Assembly: GCA_019426215.1 (NCBI GenBank)
Contig: CM033405.1
Coordinates: 4,937,001 to 5,001,000 of the forward strand
Length of the DNA stretch: 64,000 bases
Direction of reading: 5' to 3'
DNA from: Buddleja alternifolia
Lineage: Eukaryota; Streptophyta; Magnoliopsida; Lamiales; Scrophulariaceae
A model generated the notes under the pieces. The model worked only from the letters and a program-made list of their open reading frames with translations. It had not been told where the DNA came from and did not search any database. Both the position numbers and the translations under genes were made by a program. Below are positions 36,171 to 46,311 of this stretch, one piece after another (within the stretch, counting starts at the first letter, position 1; every line of letters begins with the position of its first letter).

Positions 36171-36536
36171 ACCCCAGTACCGGTGACATAATTGTAAAGT
36201 TTGTCATGTAATTATAAAGATTTAATAAAAGTTAGTCCTATAAATTATTACCATTCAATTTTTGCAGATGGAGGACAATTGTCATTGAAAATTGAAAATT
36301 TGGTAAAAAAATTGGCTGTGTTTGGGTTCTTTAATTTGAGAATTATCAATTTTAAAGGGAAAATTATAAGCTAAGGACAAAGAATGCCACTTATAATAAT
36401 TAACAGACCGGCCAGCATTACAAGTTTTGTGTTGGGTGAGTGAGTTTTTAAATTTGAAGGAAAAACAATAAACTGAGGACAAAAAGTGCCACTTACCATA
36501 ATTTTGTGCCGGATGAAGTTACAATTTTCGTCATGT

Positions 36537-36670
36537 AAGATAAGATAAAGTGACAATTTGAGTCCTATAAATTAAGATAAAGTGGCAATTTTAGTCCTTT
36601 AATTTAAGATAAAATGGCAATTTTAGTCCTTTAATTTAAGATAAAATGACAATTTTAGTCCTTTAAATTG
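36537..36670 (+). repeat. Tandem repeat, about 36-bp unit
   Basis: TTAAGATAAA(A/G)TGGCAATTTTAGTCCTTTAA occurs four times in a row with small changes (starts near 36540, 36572, 36607, 36642). The consensus recalls a short dispersed plant repeat; function unknown. Confidence 0.85.
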
Positions 36671-36767
36671 GCGGGACAACATATTTAGTCCCTACGCGCA
36701 CAACATGTGCTGTTTTTCCTTCTAAATAGAAAAATTACAAAAATAGATGGTTATGTACTATAAGTCT

Positions 36768-37072
36768 GGGAATAATTACAGTTTTAATCCCTAATGTTGA
36801 CATCCAAAACACTTTTGGTCCCCTATTTGTTGGACTCAACAAAATTGGTCCTTAATCTTTCATTTTTTAACAAATTTCGTCCCTTCCATTAACTTTTTAT
36901 CAAAATTGACGGAATATTCTCCAAAATTGATGGAATATTCCCCAAGAATTGACAGCATGGAGGGAATTCGTTAAAAATTGAATGATTAGGGACCAAAATT
37001 GTTAAGTCCAACAAATGGGAGATCAAAATTGATTTAAGTGTCAACATGAAAGATCAAAACTGTAATTATCCC
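36768..37072. mobile_element. Palindromic MITE, MULE-type
   Basis: About 305 bp, nearly all of it inverted repeat: GGGAATAATTACAGTTTTAA and CTATTTGTTGGACTCAACAA on the left pair with GGGATAATTACAGTTTTGAT and CATTTGTTGGACTTAACAA read inward from the right. Flanks RTRAGTYTG (about 36760-36768 and 37073-37081) agree at six of nine bases with only transitions, consistent with an old 9-bp duplication. Confidence 0.75.
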
Positions 37073-37753
37073 GTGAGTTTGTAAGACACGTGCCACTTTA
37101 TGATGACTTTTATTGGTCCCCGAGCTAAATTAGTTCTTAAATAATGTTTTTAAAAAAAAATTAGTGTCTTTAAATTGTCATAATTTGTAAATGAGGATGA
37201 AGTCTAGCTCTACTATTTAAATTGTCATAATTTGTCGATGAAGATGAAGTCTAGCTCTACCGTTTAAATTGTTATAATTTGTTAATGAAGTCTAGCTCTA
37301 CTGAAACCCAAAAACATGTATTGTGTAAGTGAATCATTAAATAAATTACCTTAATTTAACCAATTATCCTTAATTAGTACTAAAAATTGCAATTTTCCCC
37401 ATCCACAAACTCACACACCCCACCACTAATCATCATCCACAGTCCTCACTTGAAGCAGCACATGCAAACATGCCATCTGGTCAATTCTCATCAAAACTAA
37501 CAAGAAATTAAAGATATACTAATAAAATATCATAACTAAATATTTACATTAATTTAATTCCAACAACAAAAGTGTTGTAACATCGATAGACAAGACTTTT
37601 TTTTTTTTTACTACAAATCTAAAAAAGAAAATTAAACAAAGATATTCCTGCCTGCTGATAACTACTACGAGGTGTGCATGTTAGCATCACACCTCCGATA
37701 ATTAACACTAAAAATATTTTTTTTAAATAAAAAAAGTATTTATAATTAAAATT
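37073..37753. other. ERF 3' flank
   Basis: No gene. A phrase AAATTGTCATAATTTGT(A/C)(A/G)ATGA(G/A)GATGAAGTCTAGCTCTAC is repeated at 37172-37213 and 37218-37261, with a shorter third copy at 37266-37301: a local tandem repeat of about 46 bp. Confidence 0.6.
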
Positions 37754-38224
37754 TCACCAATAATCAACAGTCGGGTCTTCGGGTTCGGGTTTGGGCTTTT
37801 TGTTCAAGTCAATCTCGTCTTGATACCAAGAGGGTTTCATCGGTTGATGATTTATATCAATCTCCCCCTTGACGGCGGCGGCGGCGACGGCGGAGGCGGC
37901 GGCATCTACTCTGGCCCCCACCTCCGCCGCCTTCTTCCGTATGGATGCGGCGGAGAGGTCCTTAATCCCGCCGGCGGAGATTTCGTCAGGGAAATTGAGC
38001 TTCGCCGTCGGGCCGCGGAGGTAGTAGACGGCGGTGTCGTAGGCTCGCGCCGCCGCCACGGCGGTGGAATAGGATCCAAGCCAGATTCGAGATCGCTTGT
38101 TGGGCTCTCTAATCTCCGCCACCCACTTACCCCACTTGCGCATCCTTATGCCTTTATATGGCCGATCGGTCCTCCGCCGTGTAACACCTCTTCCGCCACC
38201 ACCAGAAGCAACAACACCCTCCAT
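37754..38224 (-). CDS. AP2/ERF transcription factor, group II (DREB A-5-like) with EAR motif
   Basis: Single-exon gene, 156 residues. Residues about 23-80 form one AP2 domain: [20 protein letters not shown], then [20 protein letters not shown] and [13 protein letters not shown]. Val and Glu in the [10 protein letters not shown] segment match the DREB-type residues at AP2 positions 14 and 19, and the short protein resembles Arabidopsis ERF008-ERF011. The C-terminus has DLNKKP, a DLNxxP EAR-type motif linked to TOPLESS-mediated repression, so a nuclear repressor is the likely role. An Ala-rich stretch ([12 protein letters not shown]) separates the two parts. The ATG at 38224 is the first in frame and the usual N-terminal length for the subfamily. 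The high GC of the gene compared with its flanks is normal for intronless plant ERF genes. Direct targets cannot be inferred. Confidence 0.92.
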   Translation of the reverse strand: MEGVVASGGGGRGVTRRRTDRPYKGIRMRKWGKWVAEIREPNKRSRIWLGSYSTAVAAARAYDTAVYYLRGPTAKLNFPDEISAGGIKDLSAASIRKKAAEVGARVDAAASAVAAAAVKGEIDINHQPMKPSWYQDEIDLNKKPKPEPEDPTVDYW

Positions 38225-38520
38225 CTCTCTCTCTCTCTCCTCCCCACAAATTAATAACTTCTTCTACAGGGCCCTTATAAACGCTACAGAAAGCATCAAG
38301 AATTTATAGAGAGAGAGAGAAGAGAGAGAAAGGAGATGCATGCAGCTATGGATTAAGGTTTTTGTCATATGGGGATATGGCAGCCAGCTTAGATTTTTCT
38401 TTAAAAGCAAGTTTTTATGACCAAAAACTCACACTTACAAAATCCACCGACACATTTCTCTCTCTGTATGTCTATATCTCTCTCTCCCCTACAGTTGTTA
38501 CTTTCTCCCTCTACTAGACT
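38225..38520 (-). promoter_or_regulatory. ERF 5' leader with GA/CT microsatellites
   Basis: Upstream of the ERF start are a CT run (CTCTCTCTCTCTCC, 38225-38240), a GA run (GAGAGAGAGAAGAGAGAG, 38310-38330) and a second CT-rich stretch (38455-38515). On the coding strand these are GA/CT tracts typical of plant 5' leaders and promoters (GAGA-like elements). Transcription start is not determinable. Confidence 0.55.
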
Positions 38521-38583
38521 TATATATAGACTTGTTGGAGGCTTGGAGCCATGGTTTATGTGTGTGTCTGTATTCACAACAGG

Positions 38584-39110
38584 GAAAAATAATAAATAAT
38601 GGCGGTAACTCTTAAGAAAAATTAATAGTGGACGGAATTTTTATAATCTTGAGTCACGATATTTTTATGCACAAACGCGAAATAAAAAATAATTTATGTC
38701 ATTCCGCAATTGTCTATATCACTAGCCACCACATGAGAGGAGGGTTACACTGACGGGTTCTCGGGGAATCGGTGTTTCGAATGATCTCCATCACACATAT
38801 ATAAATATTTATGTTAGGGGTCCACCATTATATATACATATGATGATGTACATCATCCCAAAACCCTAAATCGTGGGTGCTCCCAAGTATAATCCTGAAG
38901 AGGAGACAAAATAAAAAACAATGACGGTAACTCTTAAGAAAAATAAATAGTGGACGAAATTCTATCATTTTAAGTCTTGATATCCCCCCTTATCCAAGAA
39001 AAAAAAAAAAAGAAAAGAAGTCTTGATACACTTATTTACTTACAAACACGAAATGAAAGTATACAATTATAAAACGACACAACGATTTACGTGATTCGTT
39101 AATGGTCTGA
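38584..39110. repeat. Direct duplication about 325 bp apart
   Basis: GGCGGTAACTCTTAAGAAAA ... TAATAGTGGACGGAATT at 38600 recurs as GACGGTAACTCTTAAGAAAA ... AAATAGTGGACGAAATT at 38923, followed in both by a Ser-less AT stretch with CACAAACGCGAAAT / TACAAACACGAAAT. Non-coding. Confidence 0.75.
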
Positions 39111-40087
39111 GAATTTCACTATAAACAAAGAGGTACATAATAAAATCAAAAGTTCTAACTAAATCGCGTCTCTGATTTTCGCCTACATTATCATGTTAAT
39201 GAATAGACCTTTAGATCTTAAGATCAGGCCAATTGATCTTGAATCTTCTGTTTGATTTGGATATAAAATTTTAAGACATATCGCAACAGATATGATTTCA
39301 AGATTACATACATATAAAATTAATAGTCCTTAAGAGGTGTTTGACCCTTAGGTTTTAAGTGATTTCCACCCCTTCATATCCTCTCTTGTTGACTTCTATT
39401 ACTAAAGAATTTTTTTTTCATCTGTTAAATTGTTTTACTTGTGATAGCCAACTGTGTAAAATATTTTGAATTTTTAAAAATAACAAAGGACATACACATA
39501 TGAAGTTGTTTGTATTATAAAATACAAGATAATATATTGTTTTGGAATAATAGATCTTACATGACCACTCTAAGTGTAGGGTTCACATGAAGGACTCATG
39601 TAACTTGAGGTATAGATCAATCTAGATTTAAGATATAGAGACTTTGGAAGATTCTCAATAAGTATTAAATTGATACAATATGTGTCTCACTACATAAATG
39701 TTACAATTATATTGATATTAATTTTTTAAAAACTCCTAAGAATGATTATATTATACTGTAGGTAATAGCTTGCATCCATCATTTTTGGTTTTATATTATA
39801 TATTGATTGGCTCGAAGAGGGAAAAGTAAAAGGAGATAAAAAATTGAAAGATATTTGAGTGCTCTTGAAATTTATTTATTGATATGGGAATTTTATATTG
39901 TGAGGTAGTTGTCATTTGGTATGTGGTAGCCTGGTAGGAGAAAGAAATGAATTTTATAGTGTTAATTGTTATTCAAGAGGGAGATGGTGATTATTTTTAT
40001 GATCATTTTGTCCTTCAATTATTTTATCTGCTTTACAAAATTTTATAATTTTAGAGGAGGGTAGGTCGGTGGTCGGTGTGGACAGAT
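39111..40087. other. Intergenic DNA left of the duplicated region
   Basis: AT-rich sequence with no gene, RNA or transposon end recognised. Confidence 0.4.
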
Positions 40088-40227
40088 ACCGTTTATGACT
40101 TGACTTTCCGACCTCTCCATAACTAATAGTGTTTTTAATGGATTTGGTGCGGGTGGTTTGAGTATGTATTTTGTATTATTTTTAAAATATAAGTGTTTGA
40201 AGATCATATATAATATAATTTATTATG

Positions 40228-40642
40228 TGAGAGAGATAAATATTAGGATCATTATAGCTGGTCTACTATAGATTTTAACGTTATGGTGCTCATACGCTAT
40301 GATCATGATGAATTATCATCCATTACATGTTGAATATGTGGCTACATACTGGTTGTTGAATTGGATGGATCACCACTTAATTCATGAAACTATTTTATAT
40401 TTCCCTAATTTTATATTTTTATTATTTTAAAAAAAAATTGTGTGAGAGAGACAAATATTAGGACCATTATAGTTGGTCTACTATAGATTTTACCTATATG
40501 GTGCTCATAAGCTATGATCATGATGAATTATCATCCATTACATGTTGAATATGTGGCTACATACTGGTTGTTGGATTGGATGGATCACCACTTAATTCAT
40601 GAAACTATTTTATATTTCCCTAATTTTATATTTTTATTATTT
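40228..40642 (+). repeat. Tandem duplication, about 213-bp unit, inside unit A
   Basis: ATTATCATCCATTACATGTT GAATATGTGGCTACATACTG and surrounding sequence occur twice (copies about 40228-40430 and 40441-40642) with few differences. Unit B has only one copy (42836-43020), so the duplication postdates the A/B split or one copy was lost. Confidence 0.9.
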
Positions 40643-40645
40643 AAA

Positions 40646-40682
<37 letters not shown>

Positions 40683-41369
40683 GTGATTCAATTTTCAGTC
40701 TTTTCGATTAAATGATGCCCAAGATTGAGATTGAATTTGAAATAATTATATAATATAGGTGATTCCATTTTCAGTTCGGTTCGATTAAATGATGCCCAAG
40801 ATTGAGACGGAATTTGAAATAATTTTTGAAATAGAGAAGCGATTTTGTTTTTGAATCGAATTATCAATATCAATCAGGCTTAACCGATTAACCAAAACTC
40901 TAAATATGCTTGCTATATATCAGTAATACTGCTCCAAATTGGTGACTACCCACGATAAACACACCCCACCCCACCTTCACACGAAGAAAAACAAAAATAA
41001 AACAGTATTTCAAATTATGTCACACCAACAACCTAAAAAACACACCCCAGACTGTGTCTTCCTATTGTCTCCTTCTAAATTTGACGTCGGCTCCGTACAA
41101 GAAATTATACATTCAAAGTTTTAGTAAATTCAACATAATTATATTTTGAATAAGTACAAACTGTTTAGCACGTATGGTTATAATTGACACTAATAAGTCA
41201 AATGGTTTACAATATATTTTATTCTTTGATTGGTTTGAGTAAAATTTAATAGTAGGTCAATTAGTTTATGAGATCTTTAATCAGATCTCTATTCCAAATT
41301 ATATTTCATCTCTCATTGTATTTACTTATATCTATATAAACTGTATAATTTTTTTTTTCTAAATAAACA

Positions 41370-41910
41370 GTTGGTGGATGATCTAAAAAAACCCAAACCA
41401 TCTTACAAAACCCTAACCGTATTTTTCTACTCTTCTTCTCCACCGACGCTGGTTTGGTGATGCAGTCGCCTCCATCACCATTATTGTCATTACCATCGTC
41501 AGTAGGTTGGGTTGAAAGACTCTCCTTCAAGTTGTGTATCGCATTAAATCTGATGAAACAAAAATGAATAAAACGAGATAGCGATGGATTTAACGAGATG
41601 AGATACATTAGATTTTATATAATTTTTTAGTTTAATTAGTATTTTGTTTTTTTTTCTCAAATGAGTATTTGTTTTCTCTCTCGAATGAGAGCTTCATCGA
41701 TTTTGAAATAAGAGTGTGGTCTTTTGCAGAAAAGTTTCTCGTGCTCATTTGTTATTCTTTAAAATTTATTATCTTGAAAAATCTTAATATTTGGTGTTTC
41801 AATTGTTAACTACATTGTTAGAGACAGTTTAAGTTGTATTATTCTTAATATTGTAAACTTTTTATTGAATGAAATAAAATGACCGCTTTTTCTTTAAAAA
41901 AAAAGAGAAA
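41370..41910 (+). repeat. Repeat family R1, unit A copy
   Basis: Shares GGTGGATGATCTAAAA, CTACTCTTCTTCT, GTGATGCAGTCGCCTCCATC, CTCGAATGAGAG and the A-rich 3' end near AAATAAAATGACCGCTTTTT with the other copies. No protein. Confidence 0.75.
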
Positions 41911-41957
41911 GAAATAGACAAGTGATGTGCATTTTATAGACTTAACATGCTTATAAG

Positions 41958-42664
41958 TGTTGAGATGTGTGGAGTCGGATCAAGAAAACAAAGCCAAGAT
42001 AAAGCCGATATGGTTCGGGGTAGACCGTGGGCCGGGTAGACCAGGGCTCGCGAAAGAAGTCAAAAGGCGGAAAAAATTGGAGCCAAGTATTTTGTCATGT
42101 GGCGCCATGGCAAAAATCAGCCACTGGAGGTGTGGCGCCACAGTGCTGCGGAGAGGGCAACTGTGTTTGACTTACACGTTTTGGGGCTTTTTTGGTATGT
42201 TTTGGGGCTTTTTTGATTGAAATTATTTCCTATTGTGATAGAAATTATTTTAGGATTGTTATTCCTTATTTGTTAGGGTTTAGACTTACTCCACTATTAT
42301 AAATAGTAGAATTCAACTTGTAATTCATTGATGTGATCATATTCACTTTGAAAAATAAAGATGTAGATTTAGGTTGGCTCGTGGATGTAGGCAATTATGC
42401 GAACCACATTAAATCCTCTGTCATTATCTTCATGTTTAGGCTTAATTTATATTGTTTCTTGATTATTTCTTCGTACTCTGATGTTACCATCCCTAACAAT
42501 TGGTATCAGAGTCATAGGTTGTAGATTTAGAAGAGCTCCTGAATCTAGATCTATGGGGAAGCGTTTTTGGTTAAAAGTGGATTTCGTCGTGGGAACGATG
42601 ATAGGAGATGGAAGAATAATTAAGCTCGACAATTTTGTTACATGTAGCAAGAATTTCATGACGA
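41958..42664 (+). mobile_element. Truncated LTR retrotransposon: 5' LTR plus start of gag region
   Basis: Starts TGTTGAGATGTGTGGAGTCG right after GCTTATAAG, the point where unit B continues uninterrupted (46009). The LTR ends CCCTAACA near 42498 and is followed by ATTGGTATCAGAGTCATAGG, a Met-tRNA primer-binding site. A short open stretch (MGKRFWLKVDFVVGTMIG) follows, then the sequence switches abruptly at 42665 to the start of unit B. The element is therefore cut at the duplication junction. TATAAATAG at 42298-42306 may be its promoter TATA box. Confidence 0.75.
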
Positions 42665-43276
42665 ATACCGTTTATGACTTGACTTTCTGACCCCTCCATT
42701 CCTAATATTACTTTTAATGGATGTGTTGCGGGTAATTTTATGACGGGTTGAATTCAATTTTTTGAGCATGTATTTTGTATTTATCTTTTTCATATAAATA
42801 TTTGGGGGATCATACACAATATATTTTACTATATGAGAGAGATAAATACTAAAATGGACTTGATCTGTCATAGATTTTTTCGATACGGTGCTCATGCGCC
42901 CTAACCATGATGAATCTACTTTATCATCCCTTACATGTTGATGATGTGGCTACATACTTATTGTTGGATTGGATGGATCACCACTTAAAGCATACAACTA
43001 TTTTTCTAATTTTCCTAATTTTACTTATATATGTGTAATTCAATTTTCAGTTCGTTTCTATTAACTGATGCCAAAGATTAAGACCAAATTTGAAATTATT
43101 TTTGAAATTAAAAAACGGTTGTGTTTTCAATCGTATTATCCGTTATCAATAAGGTTCAATCGATTAACCAAACTGAAAATACTGCTCCAAATTGTTGACA
43201 ATCCCCACCACCCCACCCCAACTCACATCCCCAAATAAAGAAAAGAAGAAAACAGTATTTCAAAGTATGTCACACA

Positions 43277-43440
43277 GGGTGATATTTGGTGGCTCTGAGA
43301 GTCCAACTCCCGAAAAATATTCACCACACAAAGTGTTAAGATATGATAATATATTTTGGTGGGTTCTACACATGTTTTAACACTGTGTGTGATGAATATT
43401 CACTGAGAATTGGATTCCCAATACCCACCAAGTATCACCC
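43277..43440. mobile_element. 164-bp palindromic MITE
   Basis: GGGTGATATTTGGTGGCTCT on the left pairs with GGGTGATACTTGGTGGGTAT read inward from the right; the arms cover nearly the full length (AATATTCACCACACAAAGTG / AATATTCATCACACACAGTG). Flanks TGTCACACA and CATCACACA agree at seven of nine bases. Unit A shows the uninterrupted site (TTATGTCACACCAACAACC near 41017), confirming insertion. Nine-base duplication suggests a MULE-derived MITE. Confidence 0.85.
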
Positions 43441-44243
43441 CATCACACATAAACAACCAAAAAATTACACCCCAGGCTGCGTCTTCCTATTGTCTCCTCT
43501 TCTAAATTTGACGTCGGCTTCGTACAGGAAGTAGTTAATTACGGCTTTAATTGGGTGATATGTTCATCTCAAAGAAAAAAAATTCATAAAAAGGTGGAGA
43601 AAAATATTTTTTAGGGATAAGAAAAGTGTTGTTAAAAGTGTGCATTGGTGAGTTATTTTTTAGAGAAAAATATGTAATGATTATGGTTGATGTGATATGT
43701 TTTTTTATGAGATTTTTGTTTGAATTGGTGTTTAGATATAATTTTTCATATACAAACTTTACTCAAATTCATAAATGTAGACATAAAAAATAGGCAAAAT
43801 GGATCTTATTTTGCACCTTGTGTTATTTTGCATGAGAATATGTGATTAATTTGCCTCTCGGTGTTGCGAATATCCGAATAAAACTCTTTTAATCGAAGTG
43901 TGAACTGTCAAATCATGAATAGTTTAAATATATTTTTTATCTTTTTTTGCAAGAATTTTTCCAAACTTTAGCTAGTTTTTCGAATTTTGCAAGATAAAAA
44001 TAGAAACTTTGTGACCTTTTTTTTTTTTTTTTTTACAAGAAAATCTTGATAGAATGTCATACAAATGCATTTTAAAAAAAAAATTCTTCAAAAAATTAAT
44101 TTTTAAAAGATGATATGCCAACCAATTAGGACCTTATAATTTCAAGGTTTTAGTATTTCTACTTAATTATATTTGAAGAAGTATAAAATGTTTAGCACGT
44201 ATGATTTATTATAATCGATACTAATAATTCAAATGATTTACAA

Positions 44244-45258
44244 TGTTAGATCAGAAAAAATCTCATAGGGAACTTGTATTATTGAATAGCATATTTATAG
44301 AGTTATACTAATTTGGTAAACAAGTAAACTCTAAATTATAAACAAAGAAATATATCCTAATCTACAAAGATAAATACAAGAAAATATAAGATAAAGAAAG
44401 ATCCTATGCTAATCTAGAAGATATATTCTAACACTCCCCACAGTAGAAATGAGAGTTTCACGAACGTTGAGACTGGAGAAAAAAACCCGAAAGAGCTGAG
44501 ATAACAACTTTCGAACGTTAGAATCACGATGTTCGGACGTCTCAGGCAGAAAATAAGAAGAAGGTGTTCATCCGTGCAGCGACGTTCGGAAGTGGTGTGT
44601 TAAACGTTCGAGCATCTAGGGCCTAGAGAGGCGGCAACAGCGGCTCCAAGTTCTTGTGTGTTAATAGTGAGCAGCGGCGACATAAAATAAAAAGGCGGCA
44701 GCTCCAAATTCTCGTTTTACAAGGTTGAGCGGCGGAGACATCAAATAGAAAGGTGGCAATTCCAAGTCCTCATTATCCAAGAGTGAGCGGCGACGGCATA
44801 AAAAAAAATCCGGTGGCTCCACGTCCTCATTTTTTAAGGATAAGCGGCGACGGTATAAAATAAAAAGGCGGCGGCTCCAAATTCTCATTTTCTAAGGGTG
44901 AGCGGTGGTGGCATAAAATAAAAAAGGTGGCGGCAGCAGCAAAAAGAGAAAACAAAAAAAGGAAAAAAAACTAAACTAGATAAGGAGCGCCGGACATGGG
45001 TGACGAAAGCGAGAGATCGAGATACCATGGCTCGAAACCATGACTTTGATACCATGTTAGATTAGAGAAAATCTAGTAGCAACTTGTATTATTGAGTAAT
45101 ATATTTATAGAGTTACATAGATTTGGTAAACAAGTAAACCTAAACTATAAACAAGGAAACATAAATACAAGGAAAGATTTCCTAAGCTGTAAAGATAAAT
45201 ACAAGAAAATATAAGATAAGGAAAAATCCTATGCTAATTTAGAAGATATATTCTAACA
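44244..45258 (-). mobile_element. TRIM-1: terminal-repeat retrotransposon in miniature
   Basis: 1015 bp. LTRs 44244-44433 (190 bp) and 45055-45258 (204 bp), both starting TGTTAGAT and ending ATATTCTAACA. Read on the minus strand, a primer-binding site TGGTATCAAAGTCATGG lies just inside the right LTR (45053-45037) and a polypurine tract CTGTGGGGAG abuts the left LTR, so the element points left. Flanks TACAA and TGCAA (one transition) form the 5-bp duplication. No gag-pol. Unit A has the empty site (TTTACAATATATTTTATTC near 41210). Confidence 0.88.
44640..44940. repeat. Tandem repeat of about 58 bp inside TRIM-1
   Basis: AAGGCGGCGGCTCCAAATTC TCATTTTCTAAGGGTGAGCG-type units repeat about five times (starts near 44690, 44748, 44807, 44865, 44923). 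A 75-codon open frame across it on the minus strand simply repeats the unit and is not taken as a gene. Confidence 0.85.
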
Positions 45259-45409
45259 TGCAATACATTTTATTCTTTTGATTGACTGGGCAATAATTAT
45301 TAGTAGGTTAATTAATTTATGAGATCTTTAATACGGATTTTCATTCCAAATTGCATTTAATTTCTTATTCCATTTACTTATACCTATGTAATTTGTGAAC
45401 CTCTGTAAT

Positions 45410-45960
45410 TTACTTAGACTGGTGATGGATGATCTAAAATAAACCTAGCCATTTAAAAAAATCCTAGTCGTATTTTTCTACTCTTCTTCTTCGTCGATGA
45501 TGGCTTGGTGAAGCAGTCACCTCCATCACCACTGTTGCCACCACCATCGTCGACAGGCTGGACTAGAACACCCTCTTTTAAGTTGTGTATCCCAACTTTA
45601 AATTAGACGAGACAAAAATGGATCTAATGAGACGGTAATGGATTTGACGAGATGAAAATGGGCAATACATTAATTAGATATATTTTTAGTTTAATTAGTA
45701 TTTTTTTTTCTCAAATGAGTGTTTGTTTTCTTTCTCGAATGAAAGTTTCGTTTCTCTTGAAATAAGAGTGTGGTCTTTTGCACAAGAGTTTTTCTGTGCT
45801 CATTTAAGTTGTTATTTCTTAAGATTTGTTATTTTGAAGAATCTTGATATTTGGTGCTTTAATTGTTCTTAAATACATCGTTGAAGACAGTCTAAATTGT
45901 ATTGTTTTTAACATTGTAAACCTTTTATTGAATGGATAAAATGACTGTTCTTCCTTAAGA
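45410..45960 (+). repeat. Repeat family R1, unit B copy
   Basis: Nearly the same as the unit C copy at 54770-55335 (GATGATGGCTTGGTGAAGCA, ACCACTGTTGCCA, AGACGAGACAAAAATGGATC, GTGTGGTCTTTTGCACAAGA). Ends AATGGATAAAATGACTGTTC plus an A-rich tail. Confidence 0.8.
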
Positions 45961-46311
45961 ATAAGTAAATAAATAAACAGGTGATGTGCATTTTATACAT
46001 CTAACATGCTTATAAGTAATGAAATAAGAGATGTACACAATTAAGAATATAGGATCCGCTTTGGGTTTATATGCTCTTAATAGTTTTTTTTAGTTTTTTT
46101 TGTTTGAGATAATTGCAAAAAATCCCCTGTGTTAATGCGAAATTGCAAAAAAACACCTATGTTAACGAAATAGGCTAAACACCACCATATGTTATTCAAA
46201 AGTCTGCAAAAAATCACTTTTTGTTAAAAAGATAGAAAGAATATATGTTTTGTGGGTGAAACAACACTATTTTACCTTTTTTTTTTTTTTTAACACAAAC
46301 ATCATCATATA

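Larger units (their letters stand above)
40088..41957 (+). repeat. Segmental duplication, unit A
   Basis: Starts ATACCGTTTATGACTTGACT, which recurs at 42665 at the start of unit B; both go on through CTACATACTG/CTACATACTT ... TGGATGGATCACCACTTAA and TCTTCCTATTGTCTCC ... AAATTTGACGTCGGCT. Unit A then contains TATAATTGACACTAATAAGTC and the R1 repeat. It lacks the MITE and the TRIM found at the matching places in unit B, so it serves as an empty-site control. Confidence 0.8.

Noticed and set aside
37820..38254. 144-codon plus-strand open frame over the ERF gene
   Set aside because: Shadow of the GC-rich ERF coding sequence on the other strand; the AP2 domain lies on the minus strand.
44661..44888. 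75-codon minus-strand frame with repeated RRLFILYRRR-like peptide
   Set aside because: Direct translation of the 58-bp tandem repeat in TRIM-1; no start context or homology.
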